A stretch of 9,009 nucleotides of DNA from Deltaproteobacteria bacterium UBA3076 (GCA_002367355.1 DFBQ01000159.1:8698-17706); one strand, 5' to 3'; counted from the first letter of the stretch, positions 1 to 7,319 are shown. Translations and numbers: made by a program. The notes: a model not told the origin generated them from the letters alone.

Positions 1-71
1 ATCTGCTTTGTTGTCGGGCACTTGAAGTACAGGGAGTACGTCTGCGTACCCGTACGCCTTGCATCTGCAGC

Positions 72-88
72 ACCCTGTGAACGCTTAC
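72..88 (+). repeat. GTGAAC-type short repeat, copy A
   Basis: ACCCTGTGAACGCTTAC matches copy B (123-139) at 14 of 17 positions. The two copies are direct repeats 51 bp apart in the leader of the Mth938-amidase unit. I infer a small dispersed repeat family; copy number elsewhere in the genome is unknown. Confidence 0.4.
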
Positions 89-122
89 AGTTCGGTAGGT
101 CGCGGTAAAAACGGGCGTTGTA

Positions 123-139
123 ACCCCGTGAACAGTTAC
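123..139 (+). repeat. GTGAAC-type short repeat, copy B
   Basis: ACCCCGTGAACAGTTAC is a 14/17 match to copy A. It lies inside an imperfect palindrome, GTAAC at 120-124 and GTTAC at 135-139, which could form a 5-bp stem. It ends 31 bp before the chosen start of the Mth938-domain gene. Confidence 0.4.
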
Positions 140-170
140 CTTTTTTGTGGCCATGAAGGAGGCAAGGCTT

Positions 171-521
171 ATGAAGATTGAGTCATATCGATTTGGTGAA
201 ATCGTAATTGATGGAATACTCCATACAAAAGACCTGAAAATTATTAGAGGAAAGACCTTTGACAACTGGTGGAGATCACAGGGACATATCCTTCAACTCT
301 CTGACATCCTGGATGTTGTGGCTGCAAAACCCGGTACCCTGATAGTCGGAACAGGTGCTTACGGCAGAATGGTTCTAAGTTCCGGGCTTTCGGAGGAACT
401 CGCGTCCAAGGGCATCCGCATAGAGGCCCTTCCCACCGAACCGGCCATACAGAGGTTCAATGAACTGGCATCGCAGCTTGGACACGAGGCTGTTGCCTTT
501 GCAGTTCACCTCACATGCTAG
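171..521 (+). CDS. Mth938-domain (DUF498) protein
   Basis: This 116-residue protein spans the whole of the small Mth938/DUF498 fold, the family that also contains the mitochondrial complex I assembly factor NDUFAF3. Visible family features are the glycine turn LIVGTGAYG in the middle and the C-terminal half with GIRIEALPTEPAIQRFNEL followed by a hydrophobic strand. No catalytic motif, signal peptide or membrane segment is seen, so it should be cytosolic. The bacterial function is not established; family members are usually annotated as hypothetical. I chose the ATG at 171 because AAGGAGG (156-162) sits 8 nt upstream of it. The in-frame GTG at 147 would place that Shine-Dalgarno inside the gene. 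The stop codon overlaps the ATG of the downstream amidase, which implies translational coupling and suggests the two products work in the same process. Family assignment is fairly sure; function is unknown. Confidence 0.8.
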   Translation: MKIESYRFGEIVIDGILHTKDLKIIRGKTFDNWWRSQGHILQLSDILDVVAAKPGTLIVGTGAYGRMVLSSGLSEELASKGIRIEALPTEPAIQRFNELASQLGHEAVAFAVHLTC

Positions 522-1990
522 GGCCTCTTGCACACCAATCTACCGATTCTCCCCTTCCGGGTATTGTAATTGCCGGCACACACAGCGGCTGCGGGAAAAC
601 AACAGTTACCCTTGCCATAATGTCAGCACTGAAAAAAACGGGCCTTAAAGTGGCTCCTTTTAAGGTTGGCCCTGACTTTATTGATCCCGGACACCACGCC
701 TCAGTGTGTGGATGCCCTTCTCACAACCTTGATGGGTGGATTTTAAGTAAGCCTTCAGTGCAGGAATTATACTCGCAGTATTGTACCGGGGCGGATGTTT
801 CAGTTATTGAGGGGGTAATGGGCCTCTTTGATGGTGCCGGAGGAACTTCTGAATCAGGTTCTACTGCAGAAATTGCAAAGTGGCTGGATCTGCCTGTCCT
901 ATTGATAGTGGATGTCATTGGTATGGCAAGGAGTGTGGCCGCACTGGTCAAGGGCTATCTTGAATTCGATAGCGGTTTACGCTTTGCCGGAGTAGTCCTT
1001 AATAAAGCGGGTAGTAAAAGGCATGCTGCGCTTTTGAAAGAGGCACTGTCTCCTCTGGGACTGTCATGGACCTGCACTCTGTTTCGTAATCAGGACCTGC
1101 AGCTTCCATCAAGGCATCTGGGACTCATAACTGCTGAGGAAGGCGGTCTTGAAACAAAGCAAGTAGACCTCTTTAGAAACTGGTTTGAAAAAGGCTGCGA
1201 TTTAAATTCATTACTAAAAACAATCCGGCAAAACAGGAAAGACATATGTCCTTCTGATCAAACCGGAACAATAAAACGCCCTGGCATTTCCCGTTCGCGT
1301 CCGGTACGTATTGCAGTTGCAAAGGATGAGGCCTTTTGTTTCTATTACCAGGCAAATCTTGACATTCTTGAAAAATTCGGTGCGGAGCTCGTATTTTTCT
1401 CGCCCCTTAGAGATCATTCCCTGCCTCCTGGAATACAGGGGCTTTATCTTGGAGGCGGATACCCCGAACTGCACGCCAAAGCACTTTCAAGAAACAGGAA
1501 CCTTCGAGAGGAAATACTGACCAAGGCCCAGGGAAATCTCCCTGTCTATGCAGAATGCGGGGGCTTTCTGTACCTGTGCCGGGGCGTGGCTCAAAAAGAA
1601 GAGCCAAAGCCGGCACATCCCTGGGTCGGCCTGTTCCCTTTTATGATAAATATGCAGAAAAGGCGCTGTGCCTTAGGCTACAGAGAAATCATTTTAAAAA
1701 AGAATACTATACTCGGCCCGGCCGGTACAAAAATTAGAGGACACGAATTCCATTATTCCAATTTGTTTGAGCCAATTTCTCAGGATAAATCAATAATCTC
1801 TGTTTACGAGGTCAGAAATGCCGGCAACAGCCTTCTCGCCCCTGAAGGTTACACGTGGAACAACACGCTTGCCGGCTATATACATCTACATTTTGGTAGT
1901 TGCCCCAATGCTGCCAAGCACTTCGTAGCTGAGGCGCGACAGCATTCTGTTCGTAACCGTTCAGGGTTCACCGAAGATCCGAATCGTTGA
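515..1990 (+). CDS. cbiA: CbiA-family cobyrinate a,c-diamide synthase
   Basis: A 491-residue cytosolic ATP- and glutamine-dependent amidase of the CbiA/CobB family. These enzymes amidate the a and c carboxylates of cobyrinic acid during corrinoid synthesis; close relatives (DsrN) act on sirohaem and others (CfbB) on Ni-sirohydrochlorin. The N-terminal ATP-binding half shows the P-loop GTHSGCGKTT (21-30), FKVGPDFIDPGHH (49-61) and EGVMGLFDG (99-107). The C-terminal class I glutaminase-like half shows LGGGYPELH (312-320), the nucleophile Cys348 in YAECGGF, GYRE (388-391), GHEFHYS (409-415) and GYIHLHF (454-460) carrying the catalytic histidine. The ATG at 515 overlaps the stop of the Mth938 gene (ATGCTAG) and has no good Shine-Dalgarno, so coupled translation is likely. 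The last ~15 residues, after VAEARQ, look unlike the family and are encoded by a repeat-like sequence. Family is certain; the exact substrate is not, and no other cobalamin gene is in view. Confidence 0.9.
   Translation: MLGPLAHQSTDSPLPGIVIAGTHSGCGKTTVTLAIMSALKKTGLKVAPFKVGPDFIDPGHHASVCGCPSHNLDGWILSKPSVQELYSQYCTGADVSVIEGVMGLFDGAGGTSESGSTAEIAKWLDLPVLLIVDVIGMARSVAALVKGYLEFDSGLRFAGVVLNKAGSKRHAALLKEALSPLGLSWTCTLFRNQDLQLPSRHLGLITAEEGGLETKQVDLFRNWFEKGCDLNSLLKTIRQNRKDICPSDQTGTIKRPGISRSRPVRIAVAKDEAFCFYYQANLDILEKFGAELVFFSPLRDHSLPPGIQGLYLGGGYPELHAKALSRNRNLREEILTKAQGNLPVYAECGGFLYLCRGVAQKEEPKPAHPWVGLFPFMINMQKRRCALGYREIILKKNTILGPAGTKIRGHEFHYSNLFEPISQDKSIISVYEVRNAGNSLLAPEGYTWNNTLAGYIHLHFGSCPNAAKHFVAEARQHSVRNRSGFTEDPNR
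1953..1968 (-). repeat. GTGAAC-type short repeat, inverted copy C
   Basis: On the minus strand this reads AACCCTGAACGGTTAC. It shares ACCC, TGAAC and GTTAC with copy B, with two bases missing between the first two blocks. It lies inside the 3' end of the amidase gene and encodes part of its atypical C-terminal tail. The orientation is opposite to copies A and B, so related repeats bracket the two-gene unit. The match is short and could be chance. Confidence 0.3.
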
Positions 1991-2193
1991 TTAGTGAGTT
2001 CTGAGCCCACAATCTTCTTGCAAAAAATCCTTTATTTGGCTAAGAATTCCATGTCCTTAAAATTAAAATACAAATTGATTCTCTCACAAGCCGCTCTTGC
2101 GGTTAGGAACTGTCCACAAATAACTTGATTACACTGCAAAAAATCTGAAACATGATTCCGCTCAAAAAGCCCGAGATGCATCCCTTTATAGAC

Positions 2194-2221
2194 AATGCTG
2201 AATTGTGAATGCTGAATTGTG
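2194..2221 (+). repeat. Heptad tandem repeat, left arm
   Basis: Two exact tandem copies of AATGCTGAATTGTG, each built of two related 7-mers (AATGCTG and AATTGTG). Read in the phase GCTGAAT/TGTGAAT, the unit is the reverse complement of the 7-mers in the right arm (2250-2284). Left bases 2194-2218 can pair with 2249-2273 at 20 of 25 positions, giving a long imperfect stem around a 30-nt AT-rich loop. Confidence 0.8.
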
Positions 2222-2249
2222 GAAAAAAATTTAAAAGATATATACCTTA

Positions 2250-2284
2250 ATTCAACACTCAACATTCAACATTTAACATTTAAT
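2250..2284 (+). repeat. Heptad tandem repeat, right arm
   Basis: Five consecutive 7-mers with an exact 7-nt period: ATTCAAC, ACTCAAC, ATTCAAC, ATTTAAC and ATTTAAT. They are inverted relative to the left arm at 2194-2221. The array ends about 60 nt before the secDF start. Period-7 short tandem repeats of this kind are known from other bacteria (the cyanobacterial STRR sequences are heptanucleotides); homology with those is not implied. Confidence 0.8.
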
Positions 2285-2345
2285 TGTGCGCCGCAGATTG
2301 GGTTTTTTCAGCGGAATCATAAATTAAAATAGGAGATTTTTGACT

Positions 2346-4919
2346 ATGCCCACAGGTCTGCGCTGGAAATTTATCTTGATGGCAGCTCTTATTGCCTTGT
2401 CTGTGGTTTTTGTACTGCCCTCTTTCTATAAAGGTACGCCCGACTGGTTCAAAAAGCATATCTACAGCGAGGGCCTGAAACTTGGTCTGGACCTCCAGGG
2501 AGGAATGCATCTCATCCTCAAGGTAGACGTGGACCAGGCAGTTAAAAACTCTGCAGATCTTGCCGCTACGGACCTTAAGGATTCCCTGGGGCGCAGGCAG
2601 ATAACATTGGTGCGCCGCCAGAGTCCGAACCCTGACGAAATACTGTTCTTTCTTCCTAACAAGGACGCAGTGGGAAGGGTAAAGGCCGTTCTGGAAGATG
2701 AATTCCCAAGTCTCGAACTCGTAAAGGTAAAAGAAGAGGGAAAATTCCCAAGCCTGGTGTTAAGACTCTCCCCGGAAGAAGAAAAATTCATAAGAGAAAA
2801 TGCGGTTGATCAGTCCCTGGAGATCATTCGTAACCGGATAGACCAGTTTGGTGTTACAGAACCTGTAATCGTCCGTCAAGGCGAGGAAGAAATAGTAGTC
2901 CAGCTTCCGGGGATCCAGGACCCTGAACGGGCCCTCAAGCTCATAGGGCAGACCGCGCAATTAGAGTTCAAGCTGGTGGATGACGAGGCCGGAGTGGACC
3001 TCGGAAGGCTTATCCGCCAGGCCACAGATAGCGGCCGCCTTCCAGCCGGCTATAACATTAAGGCCCTTAACTCGGTCCTGAAGGGCCAGATACCGAGAGA
3101 CGATGCCATCTATTTCCTTAAGGAGGTCGATGATCGCACCGGCAAACCCCGAAAAACGCCGATTCTTCTCAAGGACAAAACGCTGATGACAGGGGATACT
3201 GTAAAGACTGCCCATGTCCGGATCGGCGGGAATTACAACGAGCCCTATGTTGCCCTTGAGTTTACAGATCGGGGGGCAAGACTCTTTGATAAAATCACCG
3301 GTGATAATGTGAGCAAGCGTCTTGCCATTGTCCTGGACGGAGTGGCCCGCTCTGCACCGGTAATAAGGGAACGTATAGGAGGAGGGCATGCTCAGATCAC
3401 CGGCTCATTTACTACTGAAGAGGCATCTGACCTTGCCATTGTGCTGAGAGCAGGGGCACTGCCCGCGCCGATCAGCATTATTCAAAATGTCACGGTAGGT
3501 CCGTCTCTTGGCCATGATTCCATACAGCACGGCCTGTATTCGGGCCTGCTCGGAGCGGCCCTTGTAGTTGTCTTCATGGTCATATATTACACGTTTTCAG
3601 GTTTCATAGCGAACATAGCCATGGTCCTGAACCTGCTCTTTCTTATGGCTGTTTTGGCGCTTTTTCAGGCCACACTGACCCTTCCCGGTATAGCCGGCAT
3701 CATACTCATCATTGGTATGGGGGTTGACTCCAACGTGCTGATCTTTGAGCGCATGCGGGAGGAAAGGGCCCTTGGAAAGCCCCTTAAGGCATTTATTGAC
3801 GGGGGTTATGACAAGGCCTTCTGGACCATCGTAGACGCCCATGTTACCACTCTTATAACCGCCATAGCCCTGTTCCTCTTCGGGACCGGCCCAATCAAGG
3901 GCTTTGCCGTCACCCTGTCCGCCGGTATTGTCATCAACCTCTTTACTGCCATCTTTGGAACCAGGATGGTATATGACGGGCTGGTGGCCAAGCATGCCCT
4001 GACCAACCTGAGATTCCTCCAGTTAATCAAGAAAACCAGCCTGGACTTCATAGGACGCAGGAATTTCGCCTTCGCACTGTCAGTGGTCCTGGTAACTATA
4101 GGTCTTGCAGGCTTCATACAGGTCGTAAGAGGGGCAGCCAACCTCGGTGTAGACTTTTCCGGTGGAACCATGGTCCAGTACCGCGCAGACAAGCCCTTTA
4201 CCCTGAACAATGTAAGAAAGGCCCTGACAAAAACAGGCATCGAGGGTTACTCCCTTCAGGAAGTGCCGGGAGAACACGTCTTAATCGTACGCGTCAAAAA
4301 AACAGTGGCTACTGTGGGAGACATAGAGACCGGTATAACCAACAGCTTAAAAGAAAGCGTTCCTGAGACCCGCTTTGTAATGGAAAGCAAGGCCGAGATC
4401 GGTTCAACCGTGAGCAAGGAGCTGAGGCGTAAGGCACTGATAGCAATATGCATATCATTCGCGGGCATAATCTGTTACCTGGCCTTCAGGTTCAATTTAA
4501 GCTTTGGAATAGCAGCTACTGCCGCCACTTTCCATGACGTACTGGTAGTACTTGGCATTTTGTTTATCCTGGACAAGGAAATAACTCTCCTGACAATAAC
4601 CGCCCTTCTGACACTTGGCGGCTACTCCCTCACTGATACAGTAGTAGTCTTTGATAGAATCAGAGAAAATATTAAACGTTACAAAAAATTGCCTTTTGCC
4701 GAGATCATAAATCGAAGCATCAACGAGATGCTGGGCAGGACAATTATTACGTCTCTGACCACAATGATGGTGGTCTTGTGCATCTTTCTCTTTGGCGGTG
4801 TGGTAATACATGACTTTGCCTTTACTCTGCTATTGGGGGTGCTGGTTGGGACCTATTCCTCAGTATTCGTAGCCAGCCCTGTAGTGTATCTGTGGCACAA
4901 GGGAAAAGTACATAGATAG
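2346..4919 (+). CDS. secDF: Fused protein translocase subunit SecDF
   Basis: An 857-residue single chain carrying SecD and SecF, the inner-membrane RND-type partner of SecYEG that uses the proton gradient to pull exported proteins across the membrane. The SecD part has an N-terminal helix (about 8-25), LGLDLQGGMHL (46-56), the large periplasmic domain with RNRIDQFGVTEPVI (162-175), and LDGVARSAPVI (330-340). It continues with five helices (about 398-545), including GMGVDSNVLIFERMREE (457-473). The SecF part begins near 557 and shows a helix (575-590), LGVDFSGGT (600-608), and five more helices with FHDVLVVLG (729-737) and LTDTVVVFDRIREN (762-775). The ATG at 2346 is preferred because AGGAGA ends 9 nt upstream; the in-frame TTG at 2340 is too close. 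SecD and SecF are more often separate genes in Gram-negative bacteria, with yajC beside them; here they are fused and no yajC is seen. All transmembrane blocks are present and nothing looks broken. Confidence 0.97.
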   Translation: MPTGLRWKFILMAALIALSVVFVLPSFYKGTPDWFKKHIYSEGLKLGLDLQGGMHLILKVDVDQAVKNSADLAATDLKDSLGRRQITLVRRQSPNPDEILFFLPNKDAVGRVKAVLEDEFPSLELVKVKEEGKFPSLVLRLSPEEEKFIRENAVDQSLEIIRNRIDQFGVTEPVIVRQGEEEIVVQLPGIQDPERALKLIGQTAQLEFKLVDDEAGVDLGRLIRQATDSGRLPAGYNIKALNSVLKGQIPRDDAIYFLKEVDDRTGKPRKTPILLKDKTLMTGDTVKTAHVRIGGNYNEPYVALEFTDRGARLFDKITGDNVSKRLAIVLDGVARSAPVIRERIGGGHAQITGSFTTEEASDLAIVLRAGALPAPISIIQNVTVGPSLGHDSIQHGLYSGLLGAALVVVFMVIYYTFSGFIANIAMVLNLLFLMAVLALFQATLTLPGIAGIILIIGMGVDSNVLIFERMREERALGKPLKAFIDGGYDKAFWTIVDAHVTTLITAIALFLFGTGPIKGFAVTLSAGIVINLFTAIFGTRMVYDGLVAKHALTNLRFLQLIKKTSLDFIGRRNFAFALSVVLVTIGLAGFIQVVRGAANLGVDFSGGTMVQYRADKPFTLNNVRKALTKTGIEGYSLQEVPGEHVLIVRVKKTVATVGDIETGITNSLKESVPETRFVMESKAEIGSTVSKELRRKALIAICISFAGIICYLAFRFNLSFGIAATAATFHDVLVVLGILFILDKEITLLTITALLTLGGYSLTDTVVVFDRIRENIKRYKKLPFAEIINRSINEMLGRTIITSLTTMMVVLCIFLFGGVVIHDFAFTLLLGVLVGTYSSVFVASPVVYLWHKGKVHR

Positions 4920-4998
4920 GTGGAAGGCTGAAGGTGGAAGGTAGAAGGGGAAGGGGATAAGGCTGACATACTTCAGCCTTCTACCTTTTACCTTAATT
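4920..4998 (+). repeat. Heptad inverted repeat between secDF and murA
   Basis: The left arm is four 7-mers, GTGGAAG, GCTGAAG, GTGGAAG and GTAGAAG (4920-4947), followed by degenerate units to 4968. The right arm is CTTCAGC, CTTCTAC, CTTTTAC and CTTAATT (4971-4998). As RNA, 4931-4948 can pair with 4977-4994 over 18 bp, including two G-U pairs. A compact alternative, AAGGCTGA (4959-4966) with TCAGCCTT (4973-4980), makes 8 bp around a 6-nt loop; shortened slightly, both can coexist. No long T-run follows, so this is not a classic terminator, but it fills the whole gap and ends 9 nt before the murA start. Confidence 0.8.
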
Positions 4999-5007
4999 GG
5001 TTTTCTC

Positions 5008-6285
5008 ATGGATCAACTGGTTATTGAAGGCAGGCACCCGCTCAAGGGGACCATCAGGATTAGCGGGGCCAAAAACGCGGCCCTGCCCATTCTTGCGGCA
5101 ACGCTCCTCACCGGCGGCACCTTCAGGCTGCAGAATATCCCAAGGCTGGTTGACATAAGGACCTTCACTGATCTCCTGATTGACCTAGGCGTTACTGTAG
5201 ATTACAGCACAGATAATGACTCTGATTTCTTAAACATAGACTCCTCAGGACTCTCTGACCACGAAGCCCCCTACGACCTGGTACGCAAAATGCGGGCTTC
5301 AATTCTGGTGCTTGGACCTCTTATGTCCCGCATTGGAAAGGCACGTGTCTCCCTTCCCGGAGGTTGTGCCATCGGTGCCCGTCCCATAAATCTTCACTTA
5401 AAGGGCCTTGAGCTCATGGGGGCAAAGCTCCGACTCAAAGAGGGCTACATAGAGGCAAAGGCAGGGAGACTGAAGGGAGCGCATATCTATTTTGACACGC
5501 CGTCTGTGACAGGTACGGAAAACCTGATGATGGCAGCGGTCCTTGCCAAGGGGACAACCGTACTGGGAAATGCTGCAAGGGAACCGGAGGTGATTGCCCT
5601 GGGGCAGATGCTCAACCAAATGGGGTCAAAAATCAAAGGCCTTGGTTCAAATACCATCAAGATAGAAGGCGTCAAGAAACTAAGACCCGTTGACTGGAAA
5701 ATAATCCCGGATCGCATAGAGGCCGGCACGTACATGATGGCTGTGGGGGCAGTTGGCGAAGAGCTGATAATTGAAGACATTTTAGCAGATCATCTGGAGG
5801 CGGTCATATCCAAACTCAGGAGCACCGGGCTTCAGATTGAAGGAGATAATGCCCGTATTTCCGTCAGGAAAAAAGGCGCTCTGCATAGTGTAGATGTTAC
5901 GACTCTGCCATATCCCGGTTTCCCGACTGATCTGCAGGCCCAGATCATGGTACTGATGGCCCTGGCCGGTGGCCTCAGTGTGATCACTGAAACCATATTT
6001 GAAAACCGTTTCATGCACGTTGCCGAGTTAAGACGGCTTGGAGCTGATATAAAAGTTGAGGGCAGGAGCGCCATCATCAAAGGTGTAAAGGGATTAAACA
6101 GCGCTCCTGTAATGGCCACTGATCTCAGGGCCAGCGCCTCTCTGGTGCTGGCCGGCCTTGCAGCCAAGGGGACTACAACAATATCCAGAGTTTACCACCT
6201 GGATCGCGGGTATGAACACCTGGAACAGAAGCTTGCAGCAGTAGGGGCCAGAATCAAAAGAAAAAAGGCCTATCTGATCCGGTGA
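5008..6285 (+). CDS. murA: UDP-GlcNAc 1-carboxyvinyltransferase MurA
   Basis: A complete 425-residue cytosolic enzyme that transfers enolpyruvate from PEP to UDP-N-acetylglucosamine, the first committed step of peptidoglycan synthesis. Key residues are in place: Lys22 in [10 protein letters not shown], the PEP-reactive Cys120 in [12 protein letters not shown] (fosfomycin target, E. coli Cys115), Asp308 in FPTDLQAQ (E. coli Asp305) and Arg400 in HLDRGYEHL (E. coli Arg397). Because the loop has Cys rather than Asp, fosfomycin sensitivity of the enzyme itself would be expected. The ATG at 5008 gives the usual family N-terminus (MDQLVIEG), so the start is secure. No Shine-Dalgarno precedes it: the 35 nt upstream are the pyrimidine-rich right arm of the heptad repeat. 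The TGA stop overlaps the GTG of moaA, implying co-translation. Confidence 0.97.
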   Translation: MDQLVIEGRHPLKGTIRISGAKNAALPILAATLLTGGTFRLQNIPRLVDIRTFTDLLIDLGVTVDYSTDNDSDFLNIDSSGLSDHEAPYDLVRKMRASILVLGPLMSRIGKARVSLPGGCAIGARPINLHLKGLELMGAKLRLKEGYIEAKAGRLKGAHIYFDTPSVTGTENLMMAAVLAKGTTVLGNAAREPEVIALGQMLNQMGSKIKGLGSNTIKIEGVKKLRPVDWKIIPDRIEAGTYMMAVGAVGEELIIEDILADHLEAVISKLRSTGLQIEGDNARISVRKKGALHSVDVTTLPYPGFPTDLQAQIMVLMALAGGLSVITETIFENRFMHVAELRRLGADIKVEGRSAIIKGVKGLNSAPVMATDLRASASLVLAGLAAKGTTTISRVYHLDRGYEHLEQKLAAVGARIKRKKAYLIR

Positions 6286-7289
6286 AAAAAGAAAAAAATA
6301 CCCTGATTGACCGATACGGCAGGCAATTGACCTATCTCAGGCTCTCAGTAACAGACAGATGTAATCTGCGATGTCAGTATTGCATGCCTCAGATTAACTT
6401 CTCCTGGTTGCCTCATGATTCAATCCTTACCTATGAAGAAATTCTTAAAATTTGCAGCACTCTCGCTGCCATTGGTGTCACAAAAGTGCGCCTTACAGGT
6501 GGCGAGCCATTGGTCCGGCGGGACTTAATAAGCCTTGCAGAAAGACTGACTGAGATTGACGGACTTGAAGAAATCTGTATCACCACAAATGGTGTCCTGC
6601 TGGAGGAATATGCAGATGGCCTATTCAAGGCAGGTATCAGGCATATTAACATCAGCCTTGATTCCCTGAGCCCGGAACGATTTGCCTATATTACCGGCTT
6701 TGATCTATTTGAGCAGGTGTGGCGGGGCATAGAAAAGGCCCTGGAAAAAAGATTTTCCCCGATAAAAATCAACTCAGTGATCATGAAAGGCATAAATGAC
6801 AATGAAATAACAGCCCTGGCAGGACTGAGTTTGAAATATCCCGTGCAGGTTCGTTTTATAGAGTTCATGCCTGTCGGCCATGATATTTTTTGGAATCCGG
6901 CCAGATTTATCAGTTGTGATAAGATCAGAAATCAGGTAGAGGACGCATTTGGAAAACTGCGCCCATTGCCCAAATCACGCAGTGCCGGACCGGCAAGTGA
7001 ATATGGGCTGGATAAGGCCCCGGGAAGTGTGGGATTTATCGGCGCTTTAAGCCACCATTTCTGCGAAAGTTGTAACCGCCTGCGTCTCACTGCAGAGGGA
7101 CGTCTTCGATTATGCCTATTCTCTGACGAGGAGGTAGATGTCAAAAAGGCCTTGCAACAAGGACTGAACACAGAAGAGCTGGCTCTTTTTTTCCATCAGG
7201 CCGTATTAAAAAAGCCAAAAGGATTAGAAAAGTTTTCGGATAAAGAAAAACTATCCTGCACCCGGAGTATGTCCAGCATAGGTGGATGA
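6282..7289 (+). CDS. moaA: GTP 3',8-cyclase MoaA
   Basis: A complete 335-residue radical SAM enzyme that converts GTP to 3',8-cyclo-GTP, the first step of molybdenum cofactor synthesis, with MoaC completing cyclic pyranopterin phosphate. The N-terminal [4Fe-4S] site is CNLRCQYC (Cys27, Cys31, Cys34), followed by LTGGEP (71-76) for SAM binding. The C-terminal cluster ligands are Cys261, Cys264 and Cys278 in [19 protein letters not shown]. The chain ends in the conserved double glycine (SSIGG), so it is full length. The GTG start overlaps the murA stop by four bases (GTGA) and has only a weak purine-rich stretch upstream, so translation is probably coupled to murA. No other moa or moe gene is in the window. 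MoaA in an operon with murA has no obvious metabolic logic; it does imply that the host uses molybdenum or tungsten enzymes. Confidence 0.97.
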   Translation: MKKEKNTLIDRYGRQLTYLRLSVTDRCNLRCQYCMPQINFSWLPHDSILTYEEILKICSTLAAIGVTKVRLTGGEPLVRRDLISLAERLTEIDGLEEICITTNGVLLEEYADGLFKAGIRHINISLDSLSPERFAYITGFDLFEQVWRGIEKALEKRFSPIKINSVIMKGINDNEITALAGLSLKYPVQVRFIEFMPVGHDIFWNPARFISCDKIRNQVEDAFGKLRPLPKSRSAGPASEYGLDKAPGSVGFIGALSHHFCESCNRLRLTAEGRLRLCLFSDEEVDVKKALQQGLNTEELALFFHQAVLKKPKGLEKFSDKEKLSCTRSMSSIGG

Positions 7290-7304
7290 TGTTAGCTAAT
7301 TCGT

Positions 7305-7310
7305 GGAGGA
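7305..7310 (+). promoter_or_regulatory. Strong ribosome binding site of fabD
   Basis: GGAGGA lies 9 nt before the fabD ATG at 7320, inside a 30-bp gap after moaA. It is the best Shine-Dalgarno of the murA-moaA-fabD run and contrasts with the weak or absent ones of murA and moaA. Confidence 0.8.
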
Positions 7311-7319
7311 ATTCTAATA

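Larger units (their letters stand above)
1..170. other. Non-coding leader with short repeats
   Basis: No convincing gene lies here: all three plus frames meet stops and the partial translations look unlike protein. The stretch holds a small hairpin, GTACG (36-40) and CGTAC (45-49) around a 4-nt loop, extended by GG/CC across one bulged A. It also holds two copies of a GTGAAC-centred repeat (72-88 and 123-139). No clear sigma-70 promoter is visible. The upstream gene, if any, ends before the window, so whether the next gene starts a transcript or continues one from the left cannot be decided. Confidence 0.5.
1991..2345. other. AT-rich intergenic region before secDF
   Basis: This 355-bp gap has no credible gene. 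A minus-strand open frame at 2032-2265 runs through it but has no recognisable domain and crosses the tandem repeat. The left part carries a compact hairpin, CCGC (2091-2094) TCTT GCGG (2099-2102), without a following T-run, so it is not a convincing terminator for the amidase gene. The middle part (2194-2284) is a heptad inverted repeat. Between its arms, TTGTGG (2217-2222) and TATATA (2239-2244), 16 bp apart, make a weak sigma-70 promoter candidate for secDF. Just before secDF the sequence ends in a Shine-Dalgarno, AGGAGA (2331-2336). Confidence 0.5.

Noticed and set aside
147..170. GTG at 147 as the start of the Mth938 gene
   Set aside because: The AAGGAGG at 156-162 lies downstream of it and is ideally spaced for the ATG at 171; the extra residues do not match the family N-terminus.
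2091..2102. Rho-independent terminator after the amidase gene
   Set aside because: A 4-bp GC stem with a TCTT loop is present, but no T-run follows and it lies 100 bp past the stop.
2032..2265. Minus-strand 77-codon open frame in the gap before secDF
   Set aside because: No recognisable domain, no good ribosome site, and its N-terminal part is encoded by the heptad repeat.
2194..2284. CRISPR-like or phage-attachment array
   Set aside because: Units are 7 nt long with no spacers and no cas or integrase genes nearby; this is a short-period tandem repeat.
2340..2345. TTG at 2340 as the start of secDF
   Set aside because: Only 3 nt separate it from the AGGAGA; the ATG at 2346 has 9 nt spacing and is a better codon.
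3597..4240. Long minus-strand frames opposite secDF
   Set aside because: They are antisense shadows of an unbroken, strongly conserved gene and show no protein-like motifs.
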